Notes: generated by a model from the letters alone, not told the origin. A stretch of DNA of 7,260 nt from DAOPJM01 sp964490325 (GCA_964490325.1 CAZBBX010000055.1:1-7260), one strand, 5' to 3'. Shown: positions 1-6,009, counted from the first letter of the stretch. Program-made: numbers and translations.

Positions 1-1227
1 GTCGAGGTTCTCCTTGGTGATGCAGCCGCCGGAGGGGCCGCCCGTCTGCACGGCCTTGAAGGCCTTGCCGTCGGGGATGCCGCCGCCGATCTCGTAGATA
101 ATCTCACGCAGCGTGGTGCCCAGCGGGATCTCCACCAAGCCGGTGTTGTTGATCTTGCCGCCCAGTGCGAAGACCTTGGTACCCTTGGAGCGCTCGGTGC
201 CCATGGAGGCGAACCAATCCGCGCCCTTGAGGAAGATCTGCGGGATGTTGGCAAGCGTTTCCACGTTGTTGATGATGGTCGGCATACCGAACAGACCCTT
301 GTTGGCGGGGAAGGGAGGCTTGGCCTTGGGCTCGCCGCGGTTGCCCTCGATGCTGGTCAACAGAGCGGTCTCCTCGCCGCAGACGAAAGCGCCCGAGCCA
401 AGACGGGTCTCGATGTCGAAGTTGAAGCCGCTGCCGAAGATGTCCTCGCCCAACAGGCCGTATTCGCGTGCCTGACGGATGGCGATATCCAAGCGCTTGA
501 CCGCGATGGGGTACTCGGCACGGACGTAGATGTAGCCCTTGCTTGCGCCGATGGCATAGCCTGCAATGGCCATGGCCTCCAGCACCGCGTGGGGGTCGCC
601 CTCCAAAACGGAGCGATCCATGAACGCGCCGGGGTCGCCCTCATCCGCGTTGCAAACGACGTACTTTTGGGGAGCGGTGTTCGCCGCTGCGAAGCTCCAC
701 TTCAGCCCCGTGGGGAAGCCAGCGCCGCCGCGGCCGCGCAGACCCGACTTTTTCATTTCGTCGATGGTCTGCTGCGGGGTCATGGTGGTCAGCACCTTGC
801 CCAGCGCCTGATAGCCGTCCACGGCGATGTACTCGTCGATGTTCTCGGGGTTGATGACGCCGCAGTTGTGCAGCGCCACGCGCAGCTGGCTCTTGTAGAA
901 TTTGGTCTCGGTCAAAAGAGGGATCTTGACCATCTCGTTGTCCTTGTCCTTATGCAGCAGGCGGTCGATCACGCGGCCCTTGAGCAGCGTTTCCTCGACG
1001 ATTTGGGGGACGTCCTCGACCGTGACGTGGTTGTAGAAGATCCCGTCGGGGTAGATGACCATGATGGGACCGTTCTCACAAAGGCCAAAGCAGCCCGTGC
1101 GCACGACCTGCACCTCGTTGGACAGACCCTTCAGCGCGATCTCCGCCTCCAGCTCCGTGCCGATGCGCATACTGCCGGACGAGCTGCAGCCCGTGCCGCC
1201 GCAAATCAATACATGGGTACGAATCAT
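1..1227 (-). CDS. hydB: NuoF-like subunit of electron-bifurcating [FeFe]-hydrogenase (HydB), 3' end outside window
   Basis: 409 codons are visible, with no stop before the left edge. The product is the NAD(H)/FMN flavoprotein subunit of HydABC-type hydrogenases, which couple NADH and reduced ferredoxin to H2 in the cytoplasm. Residues 1-95 form a thioredoxin-like [2Fe-2S] domain with C9, C14, C46 and C50. The NuoF core follows: the NADH-binding glycine-rich motif GRGGAGFPTG (165-174), the FMN-site motif CNADEGDPG (192-200), GEETALL (284-290) and NNVETLANIP (320-329). The start of the SLBB region is visible near the cut. The N3 [4Fe-4S] cysteines and the C-terminal ferredoxin clusters expected in a protein of about 600 residues lie outside. 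The ATG at 1227 is preceded by GGAGGAAG (1234-1241), and only 15 bases separate it from the previous gene. The NuoF family is certain. HydB rather than a formate dehydrogenase or complex I subunit is inferred from the N-terminal fusion and the hydrogenase neighbours. Confidence 0.93.
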   Translation of the reverse strand, partial: MIRTHVLICGGTGCSSSGSMRIGTELEAEIALKGLSNEVQVVRTGCFGLCENGPIMVIYPDGIFYNHVTVEDVPQIVEETLLKGRVIDRLLHKDKDNEMVKIPLLTETKFYKSQLRVALHNCGVINPENIDEYIAVDGYQALGKVLTTMTPQQTIDEMKKSGLRGRGGAGFPTGLKWSFAAANTAPQKYVVCNADEGDPGAFMDRSVLEGDPHAVLEAMAIAGYAIGASKGYIYVRAEYPIAVKRLDIAIRQAREYGLLGEDIFGSGFNFDIETRLGSGAFVCGEETALLTSIEGNRGEPKAKPPFPANKGLFGMPTIINNVETLANIPQIFLKGADWFASMGTERSKGTKVFALGGKINNTGLVEIPLGTTLREIIYEIGGGIPDGKAFKAVQTGGPSGGCITKENLD

Positions 1228-1242
1228 CTTACACTTCCTCCG

Positions 1243-1614
1243 TTATTGTTCGACGGCGCCGATGGTGTATTCCATGACGGGCTTGCCGTTCTTGATATGC
1301 TCCGTCACGATGCGCGGCACCATGTCGGGCGTCACCTTGATATAGGTCACGCGGTCCTTGCCGCTCTGGAACACTTCCACGATCGGCTCGTAGCGGCACA
1401 TGCCTATGCAGCCCGTCTGCGTGACGGTCGCCACGTCGCCAAGCCCCTGCTTTGCGACCTCCTCGACCAGTGCGTTGAGTACGGGGCGCGCACCCGCGGC
1501 GATCCCGCAGGTCGCCATGCCGACGACGATACGGATGTCGTTTTCGCCTTCGCGCAGCGCGACCTTGTCCTTCATGCGGTCACGAATCTTTGCGAGTTCC
1601 TCAAGTGATTTCAT
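1243..1614 (-). CDS. Small thioredoxin-like [2Fe-2S] ferredoxin-domain protein
   Basis: A 123-residue soluble protein related to the thioredoxin-like ferredoxin fold of NuoE and the NuoF N-terminus. Residues 1-25 are a charged helix; the fold begins at about 27. Cysteines are C36 (in MATCGIAAGA), C69 and C73 (in TGCIGMC). Only three cysteines exist in the whole protein, against the usual four ligands of this fold, so cluster binding would need a non-cysteine ligand, an intermolecular ligand or an altered cluster. From memory, homologues beside hydB in Clostridia share the ATCGIAAGAR sequence, so this is probably a family trait and not a local mutation. The likely role is electron transfer or assembly next to HydB; this is inference. 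The ATG at 1614 has GGAAAGGA (1623-1630) at workable spacing. The 57-base gap to the upstream ATPase gene shows no convincing promoter or terminator. Confidence 0.85.
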   Translation of the reverse strand: MKSLEELAKIRDRMKDKVALREGENDIRIVVGMATCGIAAGARPVLNALVEEVAKQGLGDVATVTQTGCIGMCRYEPIVEVFQSGKDRVTYIKVTPDMVPRIVTEHIKNGKPVMEYTIGAVEQ

Positions 1615-1671
1615 TGTTTCGATCCTTTCCGTGTAGTTTTCATTCCTTACGTTGTATCAGAAGCGTATTGC

Positions 1672-2235
1672 TTAAGATCCTTGTGTATCTCCCGCGTACT
1701 GTTGGGACAGGCTTTCACGCATCCACAGCAGGATCTCGGGATCGTTCAGAGGCGCCGTGCCGCCCAAGACCTCGCGTACCTCGCGGGTGTCCAGCTCGAC
1801 CGTTCCCTCGGGGCGCATGTGACGAAAGACAAAGTCCACGTCGGGGCTGCCCTGTATCAGCGTCGTCAGGCTGGAGATCACGTCACCAAGCGGCGTAAAG
1901 TCCAGATGCGTCTTGTCAAAGTCGGCCGTCACGCAGGTGCCGCAGTGGGCGGGATCCGTGCTGCGCGGCACGCTTGTGAGCGTCAGCCTGCCTCCGGTCT
2001 GCTCCGCCGCCAGCTTCAGCAACGGCAGACCCATGCCCACCTTGCGCGTAGTGCGCGTTGTGGAGAAGGGGTCGGTCACGGTGGCGGCAAATTCGGGGCT
2101 CATGCCCTTGCCGTTGTCGCGGATGGTCAGCGTCAAATGCGTCTCGGTCTCGTCCAAAAGGATCTCGATGCAAGTCGCCTCCGCCGAAACGGAGTTTTGC
2201 GCGATGTCCAGAATGTTCAGCGACAATTCCTTCAC
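1672..2235 (-). CDS. GHKL-type ATP-binding protein (histidine-kinase-like ATPase) with C-terminal extension
   Basis: 187 residues starting with GTG. The GTG overlaps the TGA of the PHP gene (GTGA, 2232-2235) and has a strong GGGAGG site (2241-2246) five bases upstream, which fixes the start. Residues 1-90 carry the GHKL/HATPase_c signatures: an N-box with D10 and N14 (DIAQNS), the G1 box DNGKG (40-44), DPFSTT (55-60) and the G2 box GMGL (67-70). There is no dimerisation/phosphoacceptor histidine domain, membrane segment or receiver domain, so it is not a classical sensor kinase. After a CGTC motif (C98, C101), residues of about 105-187 form an extra domain that I do not recognise outside this gene context. 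Position in the operon suggests an ATP-dependent switch or protein kinase working with the PHP protein and the sensory hydrogenase. The ATP-binding fold is well supported; the partner and reaction are unknown. Confidence 0.88.
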   Translation of the reverse strand: MKELSLNILDIAQNSVSAEATCIEILLDETETHLTLTIRDNGKGMSPEFAATVTDPFSTTRTTRKVGMGLPLLKLAAEQTGGRLTLTSVPRSTDPAHCGTCVTADFDKTHLDFTPLGDVISSLTTLIQGSPDVDFVFRHMRPEGTVELDTREVREVLGGTAPLNDPEILLWMRESLSQQYAGDTQGS

Positions 2236-2942
2236 AGCGGCCTCCCAAGGTATTCAAACAGAGCAGTTATCCGCCCTTCGGGCGTACCCGCATCGGGCAG
2301 GGGCAGGACGTTGTCCGCTTCCTTCAGCTCCCACAGGCGGTGCGCGTCGCTGCTTACAACGATGCGCCGTCCCTCCGCCAAGTCCGTCCGTGCGGCGTCG
2401 TGAAGCTCGCATACGGAGAACGCGGGTTCCTGCGGAAAAGCGCCCAGTACCGCCAACAGGCCGTTCGCCTCGCGGTCGATGTGCGCGGGATAGCACACGC
2501 CGTCAAAGGTCTTTACAAGCGCCGCCGCAGAGGAAAGATCCAGTGTGGTGGCAGCGGGCAGAAAGTAGGGATCGCTGCCCAGCTCGTTGTCCTCCGCGTC
2601 CAAGATGCGCTGACTGCCGTAGATCTCCACGCGGTTTTTGATGCGCATCCGCTTTGGCTGAATGGCCTCGTCAAAGGCCAGCGCCCTCTCCAAGCGGCCA
2701 AACAGGCACACAAGGTGGATGTCCTCCGCCGTGGTCAGCTCCATGCCCGCCACGCCCGCAATGCCAAATTCTCGGCACGCCGCAAGAAAGGCGGGACAGT
2801 TCTTGGCGCTGTTGTGGTCGGTCAAGGCGACCAAGCGAAGGCCGTTGAGATAGGCCATGCCCGCGATGCTGTGGGGCGTCATATCCTCATCCGCGCAGGG
2901 CGACAGACAGGAATGGACGTGCAGATCCACAGACAGGCTCAT
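2232..2942 (-). CDS. PHP-domain metal-dependent phosphoesterase
   Basis: 236 residues of the PHP (polymerase and histidinol phosphatase) superfamily, which hydrolyses phosphate esters with a multi-metal centre. The metal-binding motifs are intact: DLHVHS with H8 and H10, LTDHNS with D42 and H43, E69, H76, PAHID with H154, and SSDAHR with D199 and H201. This argues for an active enzyme, not a structural remnant. An extra SCLSPCA segment (C12, C16) follows the first motif. The ATG at 2942 overlaps the TGA of the preceding DRTGG gene as ATGA. No good ribosome binding site is visible, so translational coupling is likely. An upstream in-frame extension to 3131 would overlap most of that gene and lacks PHP sequence, so it was discarded. 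The substrate is unknown; a phosphoprotein or nucleotide generated within this operon is a reasonable inference from its place between a DRTGG protein and an ATPase. Confidence 0.9.
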   Translation of the reverse strand: MSLSVDLHVHSCLSPCADEDMTPHSIAGMAYLNGLRLVALTDHNSAKNCPAFLAACREFGIAGVAGMELTTAEDIHLVCLFGRLERALAFDEAIQPKRMRIKNRVEIYGSQRILDAEDNELGSDPYFLPAATTLDLSSAAALVKTFDGVCYPAHIDREANGLLAVLGAFPQEPAFSVCELHDAARTDLAEGRRIVVSSDAHRLWELKEADNVLPLPDAGTPEGRITALFEYLGRPL

Positions 2943-3268
2943 AGGAGCGCCGCGATCTTTGCCGCAAGCGCAAAAGCGCCGTCGGGGGAGGAGAGCAGGT
3001 TCAGCTCGCTGCGCTTGGCCGCGCTCAAAAGGGCGGGGTCGGGCGCAACGTTTTCCGCCAAGATCACGCAGGCGGGATCGGCCAGCTGCGCCACGGCGGC
3101 TACGTTCACGTTGGACATGATCGTCACCCACGCGTCGCCCGCCTTGGCTCGCCCCATCACCCAGCTCAATAGATCGCCGCAGTAGCCGCCCGTTACGGGG
3201 CGCTCACCGTCGGACAGGAGCAGCGGGGTGAGGGAAAGCGAAAGGATTAGCTCATTGACCGTCGTCAT
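2939..3268 (-). CDS. DRTGG-domain protein (second paralogue)
   Basis: 109 residues, soluble. It resembles the DRTGG domain, a small alpha/beta domain of unknown function also found in some phosphotransacetylases and CBS-domain proteins. The VTGGYCGDLLSWVM stretch (25-38) corresponds to the domain's signature region, followed by alternating strands and helices. It aligns by eye with the other DRTGG protein of this operon (5062-5406): VATACGSDMMSEVL there matches VTGGYCGDLLSWVM here. The two are therefore paralogues of low identity. The chosen ATG at 3268 has an excellent site, AAAAGGAGGA (3277-3286). A longer in-frame start at 3376 would put 36 low-complexity residues inside the hydrogenase-like gene and was rejected. 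The gene starts 17 bases inside the end of that gene and ends in an ATGA overlap with the PHP gene, so the three are probably co-translated. Ligand and role are unknown. Confidence 0.78.
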   Translation of the reverse strand: MTTVNELILSLSLTPLLLSDGERPVTGGYCGDLLSWVMGRAKAGDAWVTIMSNVNVAAVAQLADPACVILAENVAPDPALLSAAKRSELNLLSSPDGAFALAAKIAALL

Positions 3269-4559
3269 GCGCCTTGTCCTCCTTTTCGGAAAGCAGCCTT
3301 TGGAGCTTTTCGCGCATCCGAACGATGCAGTCGTCGATGCTGGCCTCGCCGCGAACGATGTCCTCGGCAAAGGCACGGCAGCTCGGCGCGCCGCAGCTGC
3401 CGCAGTCCAATGCGGGCAGCTCGTTTGTGATGCGTTCGATGTCCGCCATCATGCGCAGCGCCGCCGTGCGGTCGGTGTCGAGCTGCGAAACGTTGTCGTA
3501 GCGGATGGGCTCCTGCGTGAGCAGCTCCTTTGGTACGTCGTCGGCACGAGCCGCCTTGGTGATGGGCAGACGGTTCATGCTCACAGGCAGATACCTGCGC
3601 AGGGTCTGCAGGCGCACGCGTGCGATGTAGGGATTCTCCACGGTCATCACGCCGCCCACGCAGCCGCCGTTGCAGGCGTTCAGCTCGATAAAGTCCACGT
3701 TGGGAAACTGTCCCGTTTCCAGCTCGTCCAGCACCTTGATGACGTTCTCGATGCCGTCGGCGGCCAGATAGCGGTCGTTCATCAGCGCCGAGGATTCGCC
3801 GCCGGAGGAGGCCCAGCCCAGTCCGATCATGCCGGTCTCCGTGGCGCGGGAGGGCGTCTTGGCGCGATCCATCACGGTAAGCAGCCGGAAATAGGTGTCG
3901 CTCATGGACAGCACATAGTCCACGGGATGCGGCTCGCCCTCAGGAAAGTTCTTCACCCAGCTGACCTTTGCGGGGCAGGGGGAGATGAACACGGTGCGGA
4001 TGTCGTCGTATTTCAGCTCGGGGTGCGCCCGAAGCGCCTGCGACTTGGCCATGCGTCCCGCTAACTCGACGGGGGGGATCATGGGCATCACCTTGTCGCA
4101 CAGGCAAGGGAAGCGGATGGAGATGAGACGCACCACGGCGGGGCAGGCGGAGGAGATGACGGGGCGGGAGATGTCCGCCCGCTTCATGTAGCGGCGGGTA
4201 TACTCCGTCACCAGCTCGGCGGCCTTCGCCACCTCGAACACCTCGTTGAAGCCCAGATCCGTCAGACCCTGCAAAAGGTAATCCGCGTCGTAAAGCTGCA
4301 CGAACTGACCAAAGAGGGTGGGTGCGGGCAGGGCGATGAGGTATTTGCTTTTGTCCAGATCCTCGAACTTGTCAAAGATGGCGCGCTTGGCTTTGTACGG
4401 GCAGATGCGTATACACTCGCCGCAGTCGATGCAGTGCAGCGGGTTGATGACGGCATGACCGTTGCGCACGCGGATCGCCTGCGTCGGGCAGCGCTTGAGG
4501 CAGTTGGTACAGCCTTTACACTTTTCCTTGTCCAAGGAGACGGAGTGCTTATAATCCAT
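3252..4559 (-). CDS. Sensory-type [FeFe]-hydrogenase homologue (HydS-like) with C-terminal [4Fe-4S] domain
   Basis: 435 residues. An N-terminal two-[4Fe-4S] ferredoxin domain has C14, C17, C20, C24 and C43, C46, C49, C53. The H-cluster domain follows, with all four presumed cluster cysteines: C139 in SSACP, C195 in SPCPAK, and C296 and C300 in ACNGGC. Catalytic hydrogenases have TSCCP in the first motif, where the cysteine before the cluster ligand passes protons. Here it is A138. The second and third motifs also deviate (SPC for MPC; SSGGESSALM where catalytic enzymes have a GGVMEAALR-like segment). These changes are typical of group C, putatively H2-sensing enzymes. The C-terminus carries C386-x2-C389-x4-C394-x16-C411, an RnfB/CO-dehydrogenase-type [4Fe-4S] motif, and no PAS domain. 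An H2 or redox sensor with little turnover is inferred. The only possible start is ATG 4559, as an in-frame stop lies 33 bases upstream; its ribosome binding site is poor. Confidence 0.88.
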   Translation of the reverse strand: MDYKHSVSLDKEKCKGCTNCLKRCPTQAIRVRNGHAVINPLHCIDCGECIRICPYKAKRAIFDKFEDLDKSKYLIALPAPTLFGQFVQLYDADYLLQGLTDLGFNEVFEVAKAAELVTEYTRRYMKRADISRPVISSACPAVVRLISIRFPCLCDKVMPMIPPVELAGRMAKSQALRAHPELKYDDIRTVFISPCPAKVSWVKNFPEGEPHPVDYVLSMSDTYFRLLTVMDRAKTPSRATETGMIGLGWASSGGESSALMNDRYLAADGIENVIKVLDELETGQFPNVDFIELNACNGGCVGGVMTVENPYIARVRLQTLRRYLPVSMNRLPITKAARADDVPKELLTQEPIRYDNVSQLDTDRTAALRMMADIERITNELPALDCGSCGAPSCRAFAEDIVRGEASIDDCIVRMREKLQRLLSEKEDKAHDDGQ

Positions 4560-4570
4560 CCTGTATGCTT

Positions 4571-4601
4571 GCGGTGCAAACGGAACGAGCCGTCAGACCG
4601 C
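4571..4601 (-). other. Imperfect RNA hairpin just upstream of the sensory hydrogenase gene
   Basis: In the 77-base gap between the RsbW-like gene and the sensory hydrogenase, the transcript can fold with outer GCGGT (4601-4597) pairing ACCGC (4575-4571). Inner ACGG (4593-4590) pairs CCGT (4583-4580) around a CTCGTT loop. Between them are a G-U pair, a T-T mismatch, a C-G pair and one bulged C. No U-tract follows, so it is not a terminator. It ends 11 bases before the ATG, where a ribosome binding site would normally begin. It may affect RNA processing or initiation; this is speculative. Confidence 0.35.
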
Positions 4602-4636
4602 CGTCGTGCCGCCTTTATCGGGCGGGAAGGGAAGGG

Positions 4637-5059
4637 TCAGACACGAAAGGCCAAATGAATGGTCGTGCCGACGCCTACATGGGTATCGATCGCCATGTCG
4701 TCCGCGTAGCGCTTCATGTTGGGCAGACCCATGCCTGCGCCAAAGCCGAGTGCGCGGATGTTGTCGGGAGCGGTGGAATACCCCTCCTGCATGGCAAGGG
4801 CAACGTCTTGGATGCCGGGGCCGTGGTCGATCAGGTCGATGGAGATATGGTCGTCATATACGCACACCTCCGCCACGCCGCCGCCGGCATGGATGACCAT
4901 GTTGATCTCGCCCTCGTACATGGCAATGGAGATACGGCGGATCAGGTCGGGCAAAAAGCCAAGCTGGCGAAGCAGCTTCTTCACCTGCACGGAGGCTTCC
5001 CCCGCCGAGGTGAAGTTGTTGCCGTCCACATCGTAATGAAACTTCAACGGCTCCTGCAT
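4637..5059 (-). CDS. RsbW-like GHKL ATP-binding protein
   Basis: 140 residues forming a single HATPase_c domain of the anti-sigma-factor/serine kinase (RsbW, SpoIIAB) style. Visible motifs are an N-box (E49, E51, N53 and H57 in YEGEINMVIHA), the G1 box DHGPG (78-82) with the invariant Asp, and a G2 box GFGAGMGLPNM (105-115). There is no transmembrane segment and no histidine phosphoacceptor. RsbW-type proteins phosphorylate a STAS-domain partner and sequester a sigma factor, but no STAS or sigma gene is present in the window. The partner may instead be the DRTGG protein or the sensory hydrogenase on either side. The ATG at 5059 comes two bases after the TAG of the DRTGG gene and lacks a strong ribosome binding site, which suggests coupled translation. 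Fold assignment is firm; kinase activity is inferred. Confidence 0.9.
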   Translation of the reverse strand: MQEPLKFHYDVDGNNFTSAGEASVQVKKLLRQLGFLPDLIRRISIAMYEGEINMVIHAGGGVAEVCVYDDHISIDLIDHGPGIQDVALAMQEGYSTAPDNIRALGFGAGMGLPNMKRYADDMAIDTHVGVGTTIHLAFRV

Positions 5060-5061
5060 GG

Positions 5062-5406
5062 CTATCTGGTGGCGCCCAGCCCTGCGGTATACAACAGGCC
5101 GCAGGCCTCGAACATCGTCGAACCCGTCTCCATGACGGTGATGCCGCTGTCGTAGGCCAAACGGCGCATCTCCTCCGTGGGCTTTTTGCCGCGCACAAAG
5201 ACCACGCAGTACATGTCCATCATGTGCGCGGTGCGGATCGTCTGCGGATTCACAAGGCCTGTCAGAAGAATGCTCTGATCGTGGGCAAAAGCCAGCACCT
5301 CGCTCATCATGTCGCTGCCGCAGGCCGTGGCGACCTCGCGGTCAAGCCAGTCGTCCTTGGCATAGACGGTTGCCGACAGAGTATCGGCGATCTTGCGGAT
5401 CTTCAT
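5062..5406 (-). CDS. DRTGG-domain protein (first paralogue)
   Basis: 114 residues, soluble, with a mixed alpha/beta pattern typical of the DRTGG domain; proteins like this are sometimes annotated as related to the HPr-kinase N-terminal region. The signature region VATACGSDMMSEVL lies at about 25-38. The chain continues through a SILLTGLVNPQTI segment and ends in a GSTMFEACGLLYTAGL helix. Small standalone DRTGG proteins are commonly found with hydrogenase clusters in Clostridia; no biochemical function is established to my knowledge. The ATG at 5406 has a clear AAAGGAG (5412-5418) and lies 25 bases after the hydC stop. It sits immediately before the RsbW-like ATPase, while the second paralogue precedes the PHP and the other ATPase, a repeated pattern. 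A regulatory ligand-binding role, perhaps for a nucleotide, is inference. Confidence 0.82.
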   Translation of the reverse strand: MKIRKIADTLSATVYAKDDWLDREVATACGSDMMSEVLAFAHDQSILLTGLVNPQTIRTAHMMDMYCVVFVRGKKPTEEMRRLAYDSGITVMETGSTMFEACGLLYTAGLGATR

Positions 5407-5431
5407 GCAAACTCCTTTATGGATGCGCTCT

Positions 5432-5929
5432 TCAGGCGCGAGCCTTTGCTACGATGCCCTTGATGTCGCCGGGGGTCAAACGGCCGTGCACGTCGTCGTC
5501 GATGACCATGACGGGAGCCAGACCGCAGCAGCCCAAGCAGCGGGTCGCTTCGAGGGTGAATTCGCCGTCGGGCGTGGTGTGGCCGGCCTTGATGCCAAGC
5601 TCCGCTTCCAACGCGTCCAGAATGCTCTGCGAGCCGCGAACGTAGCAGGCGGTGCCAAGGCAGACGCGGACAAGATGCTTGCCCTTAGGCTCCAAATTGA
5701 ACCAAGAGTAGAAGGTAGAGACGCCGTAGACCTGCTCCAAGGAGCAGCCCAGTCCCTCTGCGACCATCTTTTGCACCTCGATGGGCAGATAGCCGTAGAC
5801 CTCCTGCGCCTTTTGCAGCACGGGCATCAGAGCGCCCTGCTGATCCTTGTGCGCGGCGATGATCTCCTTGAGGCGGGCCTCCTGCTCGGCGGTGCCATGG
5901 AAGGGAATTGCGCTGGTTTTGTTGACCAT
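5432..5929 (-). CDS. hydC: NuoE-like [2Fe-2S] subunit of electron-bifurcating hydrogenase (HydC)
   Basis: 165 residues, the usual length of NuoE/HydC subunits. An N-terminal helical bundle (about 15-80, with GYLPIEVQ and VYGVSTFYSWF) precedes the thioredoxin-like [2Fe-2S] domain. The four ligands are C90 and C95 (CLGTAC) and C131 and C135 (CLGCC). In HydABC enzymes this subunit relays electrons to or from HydB. Here it is the first gene of the operon, separated from hydB by seven genes, whereas hydC often lies next to hydB. The start is ATG 5929, with AGGAGG (5935-5940) five bases upstream. An in-frame extension to 6010 would run through the promoter -10 and -35 elements and adds sequence unlike NuoE, so it was rejected. 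A NuoE subunit of another NAD-linked enzyme is possible but less likely given the neighbours. Confidence 0.92.
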   Translation of the reverse strand: MVNKTSAIPFHGTAEQEARLKEIIAAHKDQQGALMPVLQKAQEVYGYLPIEVQKMVAEGLGCSLEQVYGVSTFYSWFNLEPKGKHLVRVCLGTACYVRGSQSILDALEAELGIKAGHTTPDGEFTLEATRCLGCCGLAPVMVIDDDVHGRLTPGDIKGIVAKARA

Positions 5930-5937
5930 GATATCCT

Positions 5938-5952
5938 CCTTAACGGTTAAGG
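5938..5952. promoter_or_regulatory. 15-bp dyad overlapping the hydC ribosome binding site
   Basis: Perfect 7-bp inverted repeat around one base, CCTTAAC-G-GTTAAGG on the plus strand. It lies about 22 to 36 bases after the predicted start site of the hydrogenase operon, and its proximal arm includes part of the AGGAGG site. It could be a repressor operator acting as a roadblock, or an RNA hairpin (CCUUAA paired with UUAAGG, three-base loop) masking the ribosome binding site. A related CCTTAAAG sequence lies in the promoter spacer at 5992-5999. The binding factor is unknown. Confidence 0.5.
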
Positions 5953-5980
5953 TATGCAAATACTTGTTTTGCCAACGCAT

Positions 5981-6009
5981 ATTATACCATGCCTTAAAGC
6001 GTATTTCCA
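5981..6009 (-). promoter_or_regulatory. Promoter of the hydrogenase operon
   Basis: On the minus strand a perfect TATAAT (5986-5981) is preceded by TGG, giving an extended -10. TGGAAA (6009-6004), a 4/6 match to the sigma-A -35, is spaced 17 bases away. Transcription should begin near 5974, giving a leader of about 45 bases before hydC. No other promoter of this quality was seen upstream of the later genes in the operon. Confidence 0.75.

Noticed and set aside
589..1608. 339-residue open frame on the plus strand antisense to hydB and the small ferredoxin gene
   Set aside because: It lies opposite two clearly recognised genes, and its His/Asp/Ala/Val-rich composition is what the reverse strand of GC-rich coding DNA gives. 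No domain and no ribosome binding site were seen.
2058..3185. 375-residue plus-strand open frame opposite the ATPase, PHP and DRTGG genes
   Set aside because: It spans three real genes on the other strand and has no recognisable motifs; it is an artefact of high GC.
3228..4064. 278-residue plus-strand open frame antisense to the sensory hydrogenase
   Set aside because: Same explanation: a composition-driven shadow of a gene with intact Fe-S motifs.
5938..5952. Rex (NADH-responsive repressor) operator
   Set aside because: The dyad is TTAAC-C-GTTAA like, with half-sites in the opposite orientation to the clostridial TTGTTAA-N4-TTAACAA consensus; no better match was seen in 5930-6060.
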